Part shown: positions 15,699 to 25,610 of the stretch, one piece after another
Numbering within the stretch: the first letter of the stretch is position 1
How the letters are laid out: each line of letters begins with the position of its first letter
Source: Pedobacter sp. PLR
GTDB taxonomy: Bacteria; Bacteroidota; Bacteroidia; Sphingobacteriales; Sphingobacteriaceae
NCBI RefSeq assembly: GCF_026239675.1
Contig: NZ_JAPIVQ010000002.1
Location: 558,001-622,000 of the forward strand
Reading direction: 5' to 3'
Length of the DNA stretch: 64,000 nucleotides
Notes under the pieces: model-generated
Database searches by the model: none
Seen by the model: only the letters and a program-made list of their open reading frames with translations
Told to the model about the DNA's origin: nothing
Position numbers and translations under genes: made by a program

Positions 15699-18600
15699 AT
15701 GAATATGATCAGGTTTGCGCTAAAAAAACCTTTAACAATAATGGTCGCCGTACTGGCGATTGCCTATTTTTCCTTCACCGCTATCAGGAATATCAATGTA
15801 GATATTTTTCCAAAGGTGGAGTTGCCGGTGATTTATATCGCCATGCCTTATGGCGGATTAACCCCTGCTTACATGGATGGCTTTATGGCCAATGAGTTTC
15901 AAAAGGTCCTCATTTTTGTATCCGGTGTAAAAGGAATTGACTTTAAAAGTGTGCAGGGATTCACCTTGATGAAGCTGACCTTTTATCCGGGTACGGATAT
16001 GGCCCAGGCATCAGGAGAACTTGCGGCACAGGTGGCCAGAGCTATGGGTTTCCTGCCCCTCGGGGCAGTGCCTCCGCAGGTCGTCCGGTTTGATGGTAGT
16101 TCTCTGCCCATCGGACAATTGGTGTTCGAAAGTACTCAGCGCTCTATTACCGAGTTGCAGACCCTTGCACTAACTAAAATCAGACCGATGTTTGTGACCA
16201 TTCCAGGCGTAACGGCGCCGGCACCTTTTGGTGGAAATGCCCGTACGATGGTGGTTAAAGTAAATCCGGAACTCATGCTTTCTTACGGTTTATCCGCAGA
16301 AGAAGTGACGATGGCCATTGCAAAGAACAACTTTCCTGCACCTGCCGGAAATATAAGAATCGGCGATCAGAATCTGATGAGTCCTTCAAATACCATGGCC
16401 ACAGGGCCGGAAGAATTTTTGAATATTCCGATTAGAACAGGTTCAGGTACCAACGTATTTGTGAAAGATATTGGTAGTGTAGAGGATGCGGCAGATGTAA
16501 CCACAGGATATGCGGTCATTAATGGCAAGCGCTCCGTTTACCTTCCTGTCATTAAAAAAGCGGATGCTTCTACGATTAAAGTCGTAGAAAACCTAAAGGC
16601 TTCTATCCCTAAATTGAAAGCGGCATTACCGGAAGATGTAGATGTAAAATATGTATTTGACCAATCGGGTTATATTGAACGCTCTTTAGAAAACCTGATT
16701 CATGAAGGGGTTTTAGGGGCGATATTGACCGGATTAATGGTATTCCTGTTTCTTGGGGATTCCAGGGGTGCCTTAATTGTGGTACTGACGATCCCGATTG
16801 CGATCCTTTCGGCAGTGATTATGCTCTATATGTTTGGGCAAACCATCAATGTGATGACGCTCAGTGGACTGGCGCTCGCCATCGGGATTCTGGTGGATGA
16901 AGCCACAGTAACCATAGAAAATATACACCAGCATTTTGAAATGGAAAAGCCCAAACAAAGGGCCATTCTGGATGCCTTATTAGAGATTTCTATTCCTAAA
17001 ATCTTAATCCTTTTCTGTATTCTTGCGGTATTGATCCCTTCTTTTATGATGACGGGAATTCCAAGAGATATGTTTATGCCATTGTCGCTGGCTGTTGCCT
17101 TTGCGATGATTGCTTCTTTTATCGCTTCGCAGACTTTTGTGCCTATTCTGGCAAACTGGCTAATGAAGCCGGAGCTTTTTCAACACCGTAAGATTAGTCT
17201 TCACAAGAAGAAACTGACCAGGTTTGAAAAGTTTAAGCGTCGTTATCTGATACTGATTCGTGCCGGACAGCAGCGCATGGTTGCGGTGATTGGCGTGTAC
17301 GCTTTCCTGGTTCTGGTGATGATCGGAATTTCCGGTAAACAGATTGGTACGGACATTATGCCGGCAAGTAATAGCGGGGATATTCAGATTCGTATGTTGG
17401 CTCCGGAAGGTAGCAGACTCGAGATTACCGAAGATTATCTGGCAAAGCTGACCAACATTGTGAAGGCACAAATGCCGGAAGGTTCTGTGAAAATCAGCTC
17501 TGCATTTGTGGGAATGCAGCCTTCTGCGATGGCTATTAACCCGATTTTCCTTTTCACCAGTGCATCACATGAAGCGGTATTGCAATTGTCGGTTGATCAA
17601 AAGATCTATGACAAGGCAATTGCCGGATTAAAAGAACAGATTAGAAAAGAAGTAGGTAAACAATTGCCGGAGCTTCGCATTAGTTTCGAGCCGATGGAGT
17701 TGGTGGAGAAAATTATGAGCCAGGGGGCAATGAACCCGGTGCAGATTAAGGTTGCCGCCGGACAAGTAAAAGGTGCAGAGAAATATGCGCTAAAGATTGA
17801 AAAAGAATTGAAAAACATTCCTTTCTTGAGAGACGTACGGATTGCAGAACCGCTCAATTATCCAAGTGTACAAATTAATGTAAACCGGGAATTGGCAGCG
17901 CAATTTGGTTTGAGTATGGATGATGTGAGTAAAGCTTTAACCATGGCAACTTCCTCGACGAGGTTTACCAATAAAAATCTTTGGGTAGATCCGAAGTCTG
18001 GTCTGGTATTCCAGGTCCAGGTTCAGGTGCCGGAACCGGATATGGAATCTTTGGATAAGCTGCGTTCTTTGCCGCTTAAATCTGGACAACCGCGTCCGGT
18101 ATTGGAAGATGTGGCCACATTGGAGATGGTAAAATTACCGGCACAAGTGAACCGTCAGGGGCCAAACAGGTATGTAACCGTATTGGCAAATATGCACGAT
18201 GCAGATTTAGGAGCGGCTTCCAAAGCTGTAGAGGACGTTTTGAAGAAGGTTGGAGAGGCGCCTAGAGGTGTGATTGTGAGCTCAGAAGGTTTGATGCCTT
18301 TACTGGAAGAAACCTTGTCTGGATTACAAACCGGACTGGCAGTAGCCATTGTGGTGATCTTCCTGATGTTAACCGCTTATTATCAGTCTTTCGCTTTGTC
18401 GGGATTGATCCTTGCGGTCGTTCCTGCGGTGATTGGTGGCAGTTTGCTGATGTTACTGGCTTCGGGAAGTACGCTAAATCTTCAATCTTATATGGGGATT
18501 ATCATGTCGGTTGGGGTGTCTGTATCTAATGCGGTGCTGATGATCAATCAGGCAGAAGTAAACCGGCTTAAGCATGGCATGACCGTAAGACAGGCTGCAA

Positions 18601-18875
18601 TACTGGCCGCTTCTTCGCGTTTACGTCCGATCATTATGACTACGATGGCGATGATTGCCGGAATGGTGCCTATGGCGATTGGTATGGGAGAAGGGGGAGA
18701 GCAAATTGCTCCGTTGGGACAAGCAGTAATCGGTGGCTTAATCTTATCTACCTGTACTGCCTTGCTGGTTTTACCGCAGCTTTTTGTGCTCGTAATGAAA
18801 AATAAAAGTACAGATAGCCTCAGCCTTGATCCTGATGATCCGATGAATAAAAACGTATTAACTTCTGCTTTATAA
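15699..18875 (+). CDS. RND efflux transporter permease (AcrB/MdtB-like)
   Basis: Proton-driven inner-membrane pump of 1058 residues, full family length. Twelve membrane segments are expected; the first is at about 11-30 and clusters lie near 335-545 and 870-1040. The proton-relay region of helix 4 reads GLALAIGILVDEATVTIEN: the second of the two usual Asp residues is Glu here. There are no Met clusters or the acidic pair typical of heavy-metal pumps, so a small-molecule pump is more likely than a Cus/Czc metal pump. It is flanked by TolC and adaptor genes on the same strand. Substrate unknown. Confidence 0.93.
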   Translation: MNMIRFALKKPLTIMVAVLAIAYFSFTAIRNINVDIFPKVELPVIYIAMPYGGLTPAYMDGFMANEFQKVLIFVSGVKGIDFKSVQGFTLMKLTFYPGTDMAQASGELAAQVARAMGFLPLGAVPPQVVRFDGSSLPIGQLVFESTQRSITELQTLALTKIRPMFVTIPGVTAPAPFGGNARTMVVKVNPELMLSYGLSAEEVTMAIAKNNFPAPAGNIRIGDQNLMSPSNTMATGPEEFLNIPIRTGSGTNVFVKDIGSVEDAADVTTGYAVINGKRSVYLPVIKKADASTIKVVENLKASIPKLKAALPEDVDVKYVFDQSGYIERSLENLIHEGVLGAILTGLMVFLFLGDSRGALIVVLTIPIAILSAVIMLYMFGQTINVMTLSGLALAIGILVDEATVTIENIHQHFEMEKPKQRAILDALLEISIPKILILFCILAVLIPSFMMTGIPRDMFMPLSLAVAFAMIASFIASQTFVPILANWLMKPELFQHRKISLHKKKLTRFEKFKRRYLILIRAGQQRMVAVIGVYAFLVLVMIGISGKQIGTDIMPASNSGDIQIRMLAPEGSRLEITEDYLAKLTNIVKAQMPEGSVKISSAFVGMQPSAMAINPIFLFTSASHEAVLQLSVDQKIYDKAIAGLKEQIRKEVGKQLPELRISFEPMELVEKIMSQGAMNPVQIKVAAGQVKGAEKYALKIEKELKNIPFLRDVRIAEPLNYPSVQINVNRELAAQFGLSMDDVSKALTMATSSTRFTNKNLWVDPKSGLVFQVQVQVPEPDMESLDKLRSLPLKSGQPRPVLEDVATLEMVKLPAQVNRQGPNRYVTVLANMHDADLGAASKAVEDVLKKVGEAPRGVIVSSEGLMPLLEETLSGLQTGLAVAIVVIFLMLTAYYQSFALSGLILAVVPAVIGGSLLMLLASGSTLNLQSYMGIIMSVGVSVSNAVLMINQAEVNRLKHGMTVRQAAILAASSRLRPIIMTTMAMIAGMVPMAIGMGEGGEQIAPLGQAVIGGLILSTCTALLVLPQLFVLVMKNKSTDSLSLDPDDPMNKNVLTSAL

Positions 18876-18971
18876 TTCTCAATCACGAAACTGTCATCAG
18901 CATACCGCTTACAAATAGCAATGAATATGCTGGTGATAGCTTCATAACCACTGATAAATAAACGTATTCCA

Positions 18972-20159
18972 ATGAAAAGTATTTCTTTAAAAAGCTATAA
19001 ATATACCCTGTTGTTATGCATCCCTATGGCATTAACAGCATGTTCTACCGGACAATCAAAGGAGAACACTGAGGGGAAGGTCGGTACTGAAAAGTCAGTC
19101 GCTGATAAATCCGGAAGCGATGCTGCCGGGAAAGCCGATGGTGCTGGCGGAGTAAAAGGTGATGGGACAGGAAAAGATGCTAATGGGGCTGAAACGGGCT
19201 TTGTTAAACCGCTGTTAGAACAACCGGTGTACCAGCTTTCGTTGCCGGGAGAACTAAAACCTTACGAAGAGGTGTTGGTGTATCCAAAAGTAAAAGGGTT
19301 TGTGAAGAAAATCTTCGTAGACCGTGGGACAAAGGTGAAAAAAGGGCAGTTGCTGGCGGTGCTGGAAGCTCCTGAAATCGCCCAGCGTTACCAGTCGGCT
19401 AAGTCTGATGAGCGAAAATCTTATGAAGATTATTTGTACAGTCGCCAGAGTTATGACCGTTTAAAGAAAGCGGCAGGTAAATCGGGTGCGGTGGCAGCCA
19501 TTGAGTTGGATAAGGCCTTCAGTAAGCTAAGAAGTGACAGCGCAGCCTATGCGGCGATCAAATCTAACACCCGCATATCTGATCAGTTGCAGCAATACTT
19601 AAACCTCAGAGCCCCATTTGATGGTACGGTGATGGATAAAAATGTATCTGTGGGTGCATTGGTTGGAGAGAACAGTACAACTCCTTTGTTTTCGATTGTT
19701 CAGAATGACCGCCTCAGGTTAACAGTTGCGATCCCTGAGAAACACAGCCGCGCGATCTCAAAAGACACAAAAGCTTCCTTTACAGTGAGCGCTTTGCCGG
19801 GCAAGGTGTTCCATGCTTCTTTGTCCAGAAACGCGGCTTTTTTACAGCAAAAGCTGAGGTCGGTGACGGCTGAATTTGATGTGGCTAACAAAGACGGACA
19901 ATTGGGTGGCGGAGAGTATGCACAGGTAAACCTGGACATGCGCAGACCGGAAGCTACTTTCTGGTTACCGGCTACTGCAGTAGTGCAGGCACAATCAGGC
20001 GTGTTTGTGGTGAAACTGGAAGACCAGCTGATTAAAAGAGTTCCGGTTATGATTGGAACGCGTAAAGGTGCATTGATGGAAGTTTTTGGCGACTTAAATG
20101 TCAATGACCAGATCTTTAAGAAGGGTAGCGAAGAACTGAAAGAAGCCGAAAAGCCATAA
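18972..20159 (+). CDS. RND efflux periplasmic adaptor (membrane fusion lipoprotein)
   Basis: 395 residues. Lipobox LTACST with Cys24 marks a lipoprotein anchored in the inner membrane. Residues about 30-75 are a Gly/Lys/Asp-rich flexible linker, longer than usual. The biotinyl-lipoyl-like half motif KGFVKKIFVDRGTKVKKGQ follows near 108-126, then the alpha-hairpin and the second half motif APFDGTVMDKNVSVGALV near 214-231. It links the pump to the outer-membrane channel. The order channel-pump-adaptor is less common than adaptor first. A 96-base gap with no clear signal separates it from the pump gene. Confidence 0.92.
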   Translation: MKSISLKSYKYTLLLCIPMALTACSTGQSKENTEGKVGTEKSVADKSGSDAAGKADGAGGVKGDGTGKDANGAETGFVKPLLEQPVYQLSLPGELKPYEEVLVYPKVKGFVKKIFVDRGTKVKKGQLLAVLEAPEIAQRYQSAKSDERKSYEDYLYSRQSYDRLKKAAGKSGAVAAIELDKAFSKLRSDSAAYAAIKSNTRISDQLQQYLNLRAPFDGTVMDKNVSVGALVGENSTTPLFSIVQNDRLRLTVAIPEKHSRAISKDTKASFTVSALPGKVFHASLSRNAAFLQQKLRSVTAEFDVANKDGQLGGGEYAQVNLDMRRPEATFWLPATAVVQAQSGVFVVKLEDQLIKRVPVMIGTRKGALMEVFGDLNVNDQIFKKGSEELKEAEKP

Positions 20160-20180
20160 ACAGTTGTTTAAATATTTCTT

Positions 20181-20206
20181 TAAATCGCGGGGAAACCCGC
20201 GATTTA
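20181..20206 (+). terminator. GC-rich hairpin ending the efflux operon
   Basis: TAAATCGCGGG (20181-20191) pairs perfectly with CCCGCGATTTA (20196-20206) around a GAAA tetraloop. Only a short TT follows the arm, so termination may rely on the very stable stem. Confidence 0.75.
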
Positions 20207-20345
20207 ATTGATCCCGTCTAAAATTAGTTGCACATACTTTACAATTTATTATACATAGCACAAAATACTTATTCCTTAACTACACTTTTTGTTTTTTTTA
20301 TGTTAGATTCGTTTTTCAACAACTAACCAAATTTCTAACCAGACT

Positions 20346-20930
20346 GTGAACGCTAACCATTCAACTTCGGACGATGGACTTATGCTGCGCCTTAGGCAAG
20401 GCGATGAGCTGGCTTTTACAGAAATTTACAATCGCTACTGGGATAAACTCTATTACATTGCGCATAAGCTTTTGAAAGATCAGGAAGCAGCAGAAGGAAT
20501 TGTTCAGGATGTTTTCCTGATGATCTGGAAAAAAAGAGAAGACCTGAATATGGATTGTATCCCGTCTTATCTTGCAGCGATGACCCGTTATGCGGTGTTC
20601 CGTTACCTCTCCAAAGAGAAACGCTCGAAACAACAGGAAAATATTGTGGGCCTCTTAACGGCCAATGCCACCTCAGAAATTGACATCGACCACAAAATAC
20701 TTTTAGAGATTATTACCGAGTTGTCCAATAAGTTACCAGAAAAATGCCGCCTGGTATTTCAGTACAATAAATTGCAGGATCAGTCTCTTGCGGAGGTTGC
20801 TGCCCAACTTAACATGTCTCAAAAAACCGCAGAAGCTCACCTGACTAAGGCGCTTCGCATCATCAGGTCCAACGTTGGCGACGTCCTTAATTTTCTAATC
20901 GTTTTGTATACGATGACCATATTCCGTTAA
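20346..20930 (+). CDS. ECF sigma factor (FecI-like)
   Basis: 194 residues from a GTG at 20346; the next ATG (20382) would cut into the start of region 2 (LMLRLRQGDELAFTEIYNRYW). Region 2 contains AEGIVQDVFLMIWKKR near 52-67, the -10 recognition part; region 4 has LPEKCRLVFQYNKLQDQSLAEVAAQLNMSQKTAEAHL near 133-169 (helix-turn-helix). It is followed by a FecR-like anti-sigma gene and a SusC/SusD pair, the usual cell-surface signalling set of Bacteroidota. It likely drives the SusC/SusD genes when substrate is bound outside. Confidence 0.93.
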   Translation: MNANHSTSDDGLMLRLRQGDELAFTEIYNRYWDKLYYIAHKLLKDQEAAEGIVQDVFLMIWKKREDLNMDCIPSYLAAMTRYAVFRYLSKEKRSKQQENIVGLLTANATSEIDIDHKILLEIITELSNKLPEKCRLVFQYNKLQDQSLAEVAAQLNMSQKTAEAHLTKALRIIRSNVGDVLNFLIVLYTMTIFR

Positions 20931-21145
20931 CCTCCTCCAATTTTTAATTCATCATTTTCTTTCCATCCGGCCCTGATTTTTCCAATCAACTTGATTTCGG
21001 GTCTTTTGATTTTTCCTTAATTCCCCACCTTTTTGCAAAAAAAAATACACAAAATCTAATACTGTTTTAAAATATATTTTTTTTAGACTAAGGGTCTTTT
21101 ATTCCCATCAGACTCTATAAGAGAAATTAGGATTATTAAATTCAG
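20931..21145. other. intergenic between sigma and anti-sigma genes
   Basis: 215 bases, AT-rich. It contains an A9 run near 21038-21046, a T8 run near 21078-21085, then the stretch TAGACTAAGGGTCTTTTATT (from about 21085) and CCCATC. GGG and CCC there could form a small hairpin. A separate promoter for the anti-sigma gene, recognised by the ECF sigma itself, would be expected here; I cannot assign its boxes. Confidence 0.4.
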
Positions 21146-22156
21146 ATGAATAAGAACGAACTGAAACGATTGGCACAAAAATATCTCGCCGGAGAAGCTA
21201 GTGCTGAAGAAAAAGCACTGCTTAATCAATGGTATGATGATGCTGCTGATCAGGGATGGTTAGAAAAAGTCGAGACTAAAACACCGGAAAGCGAAGACGA
21301 GGTTAAAGAAAGACTTTTTGAAAATCTGAAAAGTAAAGGTTTCCTGAACAAGGAGTCCCTGGAAACTCCGGTTAAAAAGCATTTTATACTCCGTACCCTA
21401 ATATTTAGAGTAACCACAGCTGCTGCGGTATTGGCACTGGTGTTTTTTGGCTGGCAGTTGGGTACAGAGCAGCTCGGTCAGGTAGACAAGAAAATGGTGA
21501 ATGTTCCGGGAAATAAAATCATGGAGATCCTTTTACCTGATGGGTCTAAAGTATGGCTCAGTTCCGGTTCTGTATTCAAATACCCGAAAAAGTTTAATAA
21601 AGAAAACCGCATGGTAGAGCTGGTTGATGGACGCGCTTTCTTTGAGGTAAAACATAAAAACGGTCAGCCCTTTGTTGTGAAAACCAGCAACCTGAATGTA
21701 GTTGTGCTCGGTACTTCATTTGATGTTCGCGCTTACAAAAAAGAAGGTAGTACAAAAGTAAGTGTAGTGACGGGTAAAGTTGGTGTCACTATGACGGGAG
21801 CAGTTAAAAAGCCGGCCATCATGTTGTTGCCAAAGCAACAAGTGGTATTGAGTGAGATTAAAAATAACCTGATTAAGGCAACAGCACCTGAAATTGCGGT
21901 AAATGCCTGGTGCAGAAGTAAACTGGTATTTGAGCAGGAGACTTTAGGGAATGTCTTTTCTGTTCTGGAAAAGAAATATAACATTAAAATCATTACAGAA
22001 GATAAATCATTGTTGGATGAAAAGATCTCGATAACACTTGGAGATCAGCATTTATCAGTGATCATGGATATTTTAGGATTTACAAAACATTTTAAATACA
22101 AAATCGCCGATGACAGTATAACGATTAAGAGTACCTCCTCCTTAGCAGCTAAGTAA
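21146..22156 (+). CDS. FecR-family anti-sigma factor
   Basis: 336 residues. N-terminal cytoplasmic part (KRLAQKYLAGEASAEEKALLNQWYDD, about residues 7-32) that binds the sigma factor, one membrane helix at about 88-106 (FRVTTAAAVLALVFFGWQLG), then the periplasmic FecR domain with ILLPDGSKVWLSSGSVFKYPKKF near 129-151 and a C-terminal DUF4974-like domain near 265-325. It relays the signal from the STN domain of the SusC protein encoded downstream to the ECF sigma factor. Confidence 0.93.
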   Translation: MNKNELKRLAQKYLAGEASAEEKALLNQWYDDAADQGWLEKVETKTPESEDEVKERLFENLKSKGFLNKESLETPVKKHFILRTLIFRVTTAAAVLALVFFGWQLGTEQLGQVDKKMVNVPGNKIMEILLPDGSKVWLSSGSVFKYPKKFNKENRMVELVDGRAFFEVKHKNGQPFVVKTSNLNVVVLGTSFDVRAYKKEGSTKVSVVTGKVGVTMTGAVKKPAIMLLPKQQVVLSEIKNNLIKATAPEIAVNAWCRSKLVFEQETLGNVFSVLEKKYNIKIITEDKSLLDEKISITLGDQHLSVIMDILGFTKHFKYKIADDSITIKSTSSLAAK

Positions 22157-22160
22157 GGAA

Positions 22161-22182
22161 ACCGGGGACAAAGATGCCCCCG
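22161..22182 (+). other. GC-rich hairpin between fecR-like gene and susC-like gene
   Basis: CCGGGG (22161-22166) pairs with CCCCGG (22177-22182) around ten bases. No T run follows. It may reduce read-through from the sigma/anti-sigma genes into the transporter pair, or stabilise a processed transcript end. Confidence 0.4.
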
Positions 22183-22260
22183 GAATTAGATTAGCCACTG
22201 TGTACATGCTTGAGACCCATAGACAGTAGGCTTCAGTTTAAAAATTAAACCAAAACAAAT

Positions 22261-25200
22261 ATGATGAATTTTTACGGCAAAATCTTGCCTATATTCCGAA
22301 AATGCATGCGCATTTCTACAATTATTATTGGCATACAGGTGTGTTTTAGCACACTACTGATGGCGAACAACACTAAAGCTCAGGAAATGAGTTTTAAAGT
22401 GGTAAAAGCCAGCGTCAAGCAAGTCTTCAAGAAAATTGAGCAACAGGCGAATGTCACCTTCGTTTATGATGAAGAAGTGATTGGCAGTCTGTCTAATCTG
22501 ACCCTGGATTTTAAGAATGAACCACTCCAGGATGTGCTCAATAAACTTCGTGAAAAGACAAGTCTGGAATTTAGGTTAATGGGAAATTATATTGGCGTTG
22601 CAGAAAATGTGGCCAGTATGCCTAATCTTAGTCTTTCCGGGGTAGCCAACAGCAACCGCCTTAAGATTACAGGGGTGGTAAGAGATGCCAGCGGTCAACC
22701 TTTGGTTGGCGTGAGCATACAGGTTAAAGGTACTCAGGTGGGTACCAGCTCTAACTCAAGCGGTCAGTTTGTGATTGATGCAAATATTGGTGATGTGTTG
22801 GTGTTGAGCTATTTAGGTTATATCACTAAACAAGTAACCATTACTACACCCGGGGCATTGAATATTTTATTAGATGAAAATTCTAAGCTCCTGAGTGAAG
22901 TTGTAGTCACAGCCTTAGGTATTAAAAAAGAAAGAAAAGCTTTAGGATATTCAGTTACGGAAGTAAAGGGTGATGAGCTGACTCAGGCGAGAGAGAATAA
23001 CCTGATGAACTCATTGGTGGGTAAAGTTGCCGGCTTGAATGTCAGTTCGATTGCAGGTGGGGTAGGTGCCTCTACTAACGTAACCATTCGTGGGGTTTCC
23101 AGTATTTCGCAAACTAATCAGCCATTGTATGTGGTGAATGGTATTCCAATGGAAAACAGACCAAATGGTGCAGCTGGCCAACAATACGACAATGCTCCGG
23201 ATCTTGGAGATGCTATTGGTAACCTTAACCCTGATGATATTGAAACCATTTCTGTGCTAAAAGGAGCTGCGGCTTCTGCGCTATATGGTTCACGTGGTAA
23301 AGCAGGCGTAATTTTGATCACCACAAAAAGTGGAAAAGGAAATTCTATTGAATTTAATTCCAATTATGTAATTGAAAAAGTAGTTGATCCGACAAATTGG
23401 CAATATGTATATGGAAATGGTGCAAACGGATTAAAGCCTGCTACGCAGGCAGGTGCCTTTCAAACCGGGCAGTCTAGTTGGGGAGCAAGGCTGGATGGCG
23501 CTGAGGTGATACAGTTTGATGGTGTTTTACGCCCTTATGTAGCACAAAAGGATAACCTTGAGAATTTTTACCGTACCGGAGGAACCGCTACAAATACGAT
23601 TGCTTTTAACCGTGGTTTTGATGGAGGTTCTATTCGTTTTTCGGCAAGTGATTTATCGAACAGAGCGATCACTCCGGGATCCGGATTAAACAGACAATCG
23701 TTTAACCTGAGTGCAAATTATAACATCAGTAAAAATTTAACAGTAGATGCACGTGCAAACTATATTTTGGAGCAAGCGAAAAACAGACCTTTCCTAAGTG
23801 ATGGTGCTGGTAACTCCAATTACAATGTGACGTTATTGCCAACCAGTGTAGACGTAAGAACATTGAAAAAAACAATAAATGATGATGGGTCAGAATATGC
23901 TTATTCTGCAAATACATTTGCTACAAATCCATGGTTTGCTGCTAATAAATTCATTAACAATACCAAAAGACAGCGATTGATTTCTTCGGTAAGCCTACGT
24001 TATAATTTCGACAATGGTGCATTTCTTCAGGGACGTGTAGGTCGTGATGCCTATAATGACCGCTATACAGCGGTAGTACCAACGGGAACTGCTTATCGTC
24101 CAAAAGGAACCATTTCTGAAACCAGTACTAATTTCTCGGATATCAATGCCGATGTGTTAACAGGGAAGACATTCACAATAGATGATTTCACGATTACACC
24201 CAATATAGGTGGAAGTTACAGAAGAACGAAATCGGAAAGTTTTACCATGACAGGTAATGAATTTGCTGTTCCTTATGTGTATGTAATTACCAATGCGAAA
24301 TTGCAGTCGACACCAGTATACAAACCTTCAGAAAGCGAAGTTATGGCCATCTACGGTACTTTAGATGTGAGCTATAAAAACTACCTTTATTTAAACGGAT
24401 CACTTCGTAACGACTGGTATTCTACACTGGCTACTCCTGGTAGAACAAACGCTTTAAATGCATTGTATCCTTCAGTAAACGGTTCATTTGTGTTTTCTGA
24501 ACTGGTTAAAAACGATTGGTTGAGCTTCGGTAAAATCCGTGCAGGTTTTGCACAGGTAGGACAGGCTACAGATCCATATCAAACACAATTGGCCTATAAT
24601 TTTAATACGGCTTCTCTGAATGGAAAACCATTGGGACTGATTTCCAACTTCTATATTCCGAATACAGATTTAGTGGCTTCTATTGCTTCTGAGTTTGAAA
24701 TTGGTGCAGAAGCACGTTTCTTTAAAAACCGCCTGACTATCGACCTGACCTGGTACAACAAGAAATCTAAAGATGAGATTGTAAGGGCTCCGGCATCAAT
24801 TACGTCCGGTTATTCCGGCGCGATATTGAATATTGGTGAATTACAGAATAAAGGGGTGGAGTTGTTGCTTTCTGGTATCCCTATTCAAACCGGGGATTTC
24901 CGATGGACGACCTCATTCAATGGTTCCCTTAACAATAACAAAGTTCTTTCCCTTGCAGATGGTCAAACCATCTTACCTGGATCAACATCACGTTCAGGTA
25001 ATGGTTTTACACAGAATATTGTTGGACTTCCTTTCGGGCAGATCGTGGCTTTTGATTATAAATATGACGCGAATGGAAATGTGGTGCTGAATAGCGCTGG
25101 TATTCCTCAAAGTAGCGAATTGAAGCCTTTCGGATCCGCTTATGCGAAATATGTAGCGGGTTGGAACAATGAGTTTTCTTATAAAGGCCTAAACCTGTCT

Positions 25201-25608
25201 TTCCTGATTGACAGCAAGTTTGGTGGTAAAATCTTCTCTGCAACAGATTATTATGGTTATATACTTGGTTTACACAAAGAAACCCTGGAAAATCGTGAAG
25301 CACTTGGAGCGAATGCTGCAACCTATTACACTGGTGTAGCCAATAATATATCAAGGAAATTTGTACAGAATGCAGATTTCATTAAGCTTCGTCAGTTAAT
25401 GTTAGGCTATACCTTCCCGGGTAAAATGTTTAACAACGTGATCAAAGGAGCAACATTAAGCTTAGTAGGACGTAACCTGTTTTTCTTTAAGAAACATACA
25501 GACAATATCGATCCTGAGTCTGATTATAGCATCAATGCTAAAGGAATGGAGTTAGGTGGTGTGCCACCAACCCGTACTTACGGACTAAACCTAAGTGTGA
25601 AATTTTAA
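22261..25608 (+). CDS. SusC/RagA TonB-dependent receptor with STN domain
   Basis: Outer-membrane receptor of 1115 residues that imports ligand caught by its SusD partner. After a signal peptide ending near residue 41 (NNTKAQ) comes an STN domain (about 45-97; VKQVFKKIEQQANVTFVYDEE), which signals to the FecR protein encoded upstream. Then a carboxypeptidase-like regulatory domain (ITGVVRDASGQPLVGVSIQVKG, about 137-158), the TonB box region near 215, the plug with the SusC signature (SVLKGAAASALYGSRGKAGVILITTK near 330-355), and a barrel that ends in GLNLSVKF. The gene stops two bases before the SusD gene. Confidence 0.95.
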   Translation: MMNFYGKILPIFRKCMRISTIIIGIQVCFSTLLMANNTKAQEMSFKVVKASVKQVFKKIEQQANVTFVYDEEVIGSLSNLTLDFKNEPLQDVLNKLREKTSLEFRLMGNYIGVAENVASMPNLSLSGVANSNRLKITGVVRDASGQPLVGVSIQVKGTQVGTSSNSSGQFVIDANIGDVLVLSYLGYITKQVTITTPGALNILLDENSKLLSEVVVTALGIKKERKALGYSVTEVKGDELTQARENNLMNSLVGKVAGLNVSSIAGGVGASTNVTIRGVSSISQTNQPLYVVNGIPMENRPNGAAGQQYDNAPDLGDAIGNLNPDDIETISVLKGAAASALYGSRGKAGVILITTKSGKGNSIEFNSNYVIEKVVDPTNWQYVYGNGANGLKPATQAGAFQTGQSSWGARLDGAEVIQFDGVLRPYVAQKDNLENFYRTGGTATNTIAFNRGFDGGSIRFSASDLSNRAITPGSGLNRQSFNLSANYNISKNLTVDARANYILEQAKNRPFLSDGAGNSNYNVTLLPTSVDVRTLKKTINDDGSEYAYSANTFATNPWFAANKFINNTKRQRLISSVSLRYNFDNGAFLQGRVGRDAYNDRYTAVVPTGTAYRPKGTISETSTNFSDINADVLTGKTFTIDDFTITPNIGGSYRRTKSESFTMTGNEFAVPYVYVITNAKLQSTPVYKPSESEVMAIYGTLDVSYKNYLYLNGSLRNDWYSTLATPGRTNALNALYPSVNGSFVFSELVKNDWLSFGKIRAGFAQVGQATDPYQTQLAYNFNTASLNGKPLGLISNFYIPNTDLVASIASEFEIGAEARFFKNRLTIDLTWYNKKSKDEIVRAPASITSGYSGAILNIGELQNKGVELLLSGIPIQTGDFRWTTSFNGSLNNNKVLSLADGQTILPGSTSRSGNGFTQNIVGLPFGQIVAFDYKYDANGNVVLNSAGIPQSSELKPFGSAYAKYVAGWNNEFSYKGLNLSFLIDSKFGGKIFSATDYYGYILGLHKETLENREALGANAATYYTGVANNISRKFVQNADFIKLRQLMLGYTFPGKMFNNVIKGATLSLVGRNLFFFKKHTDNIDPESDYSINAKGMELGGVPPTRTYGLNLSVKF

Positions 25609-25610
25609 TT

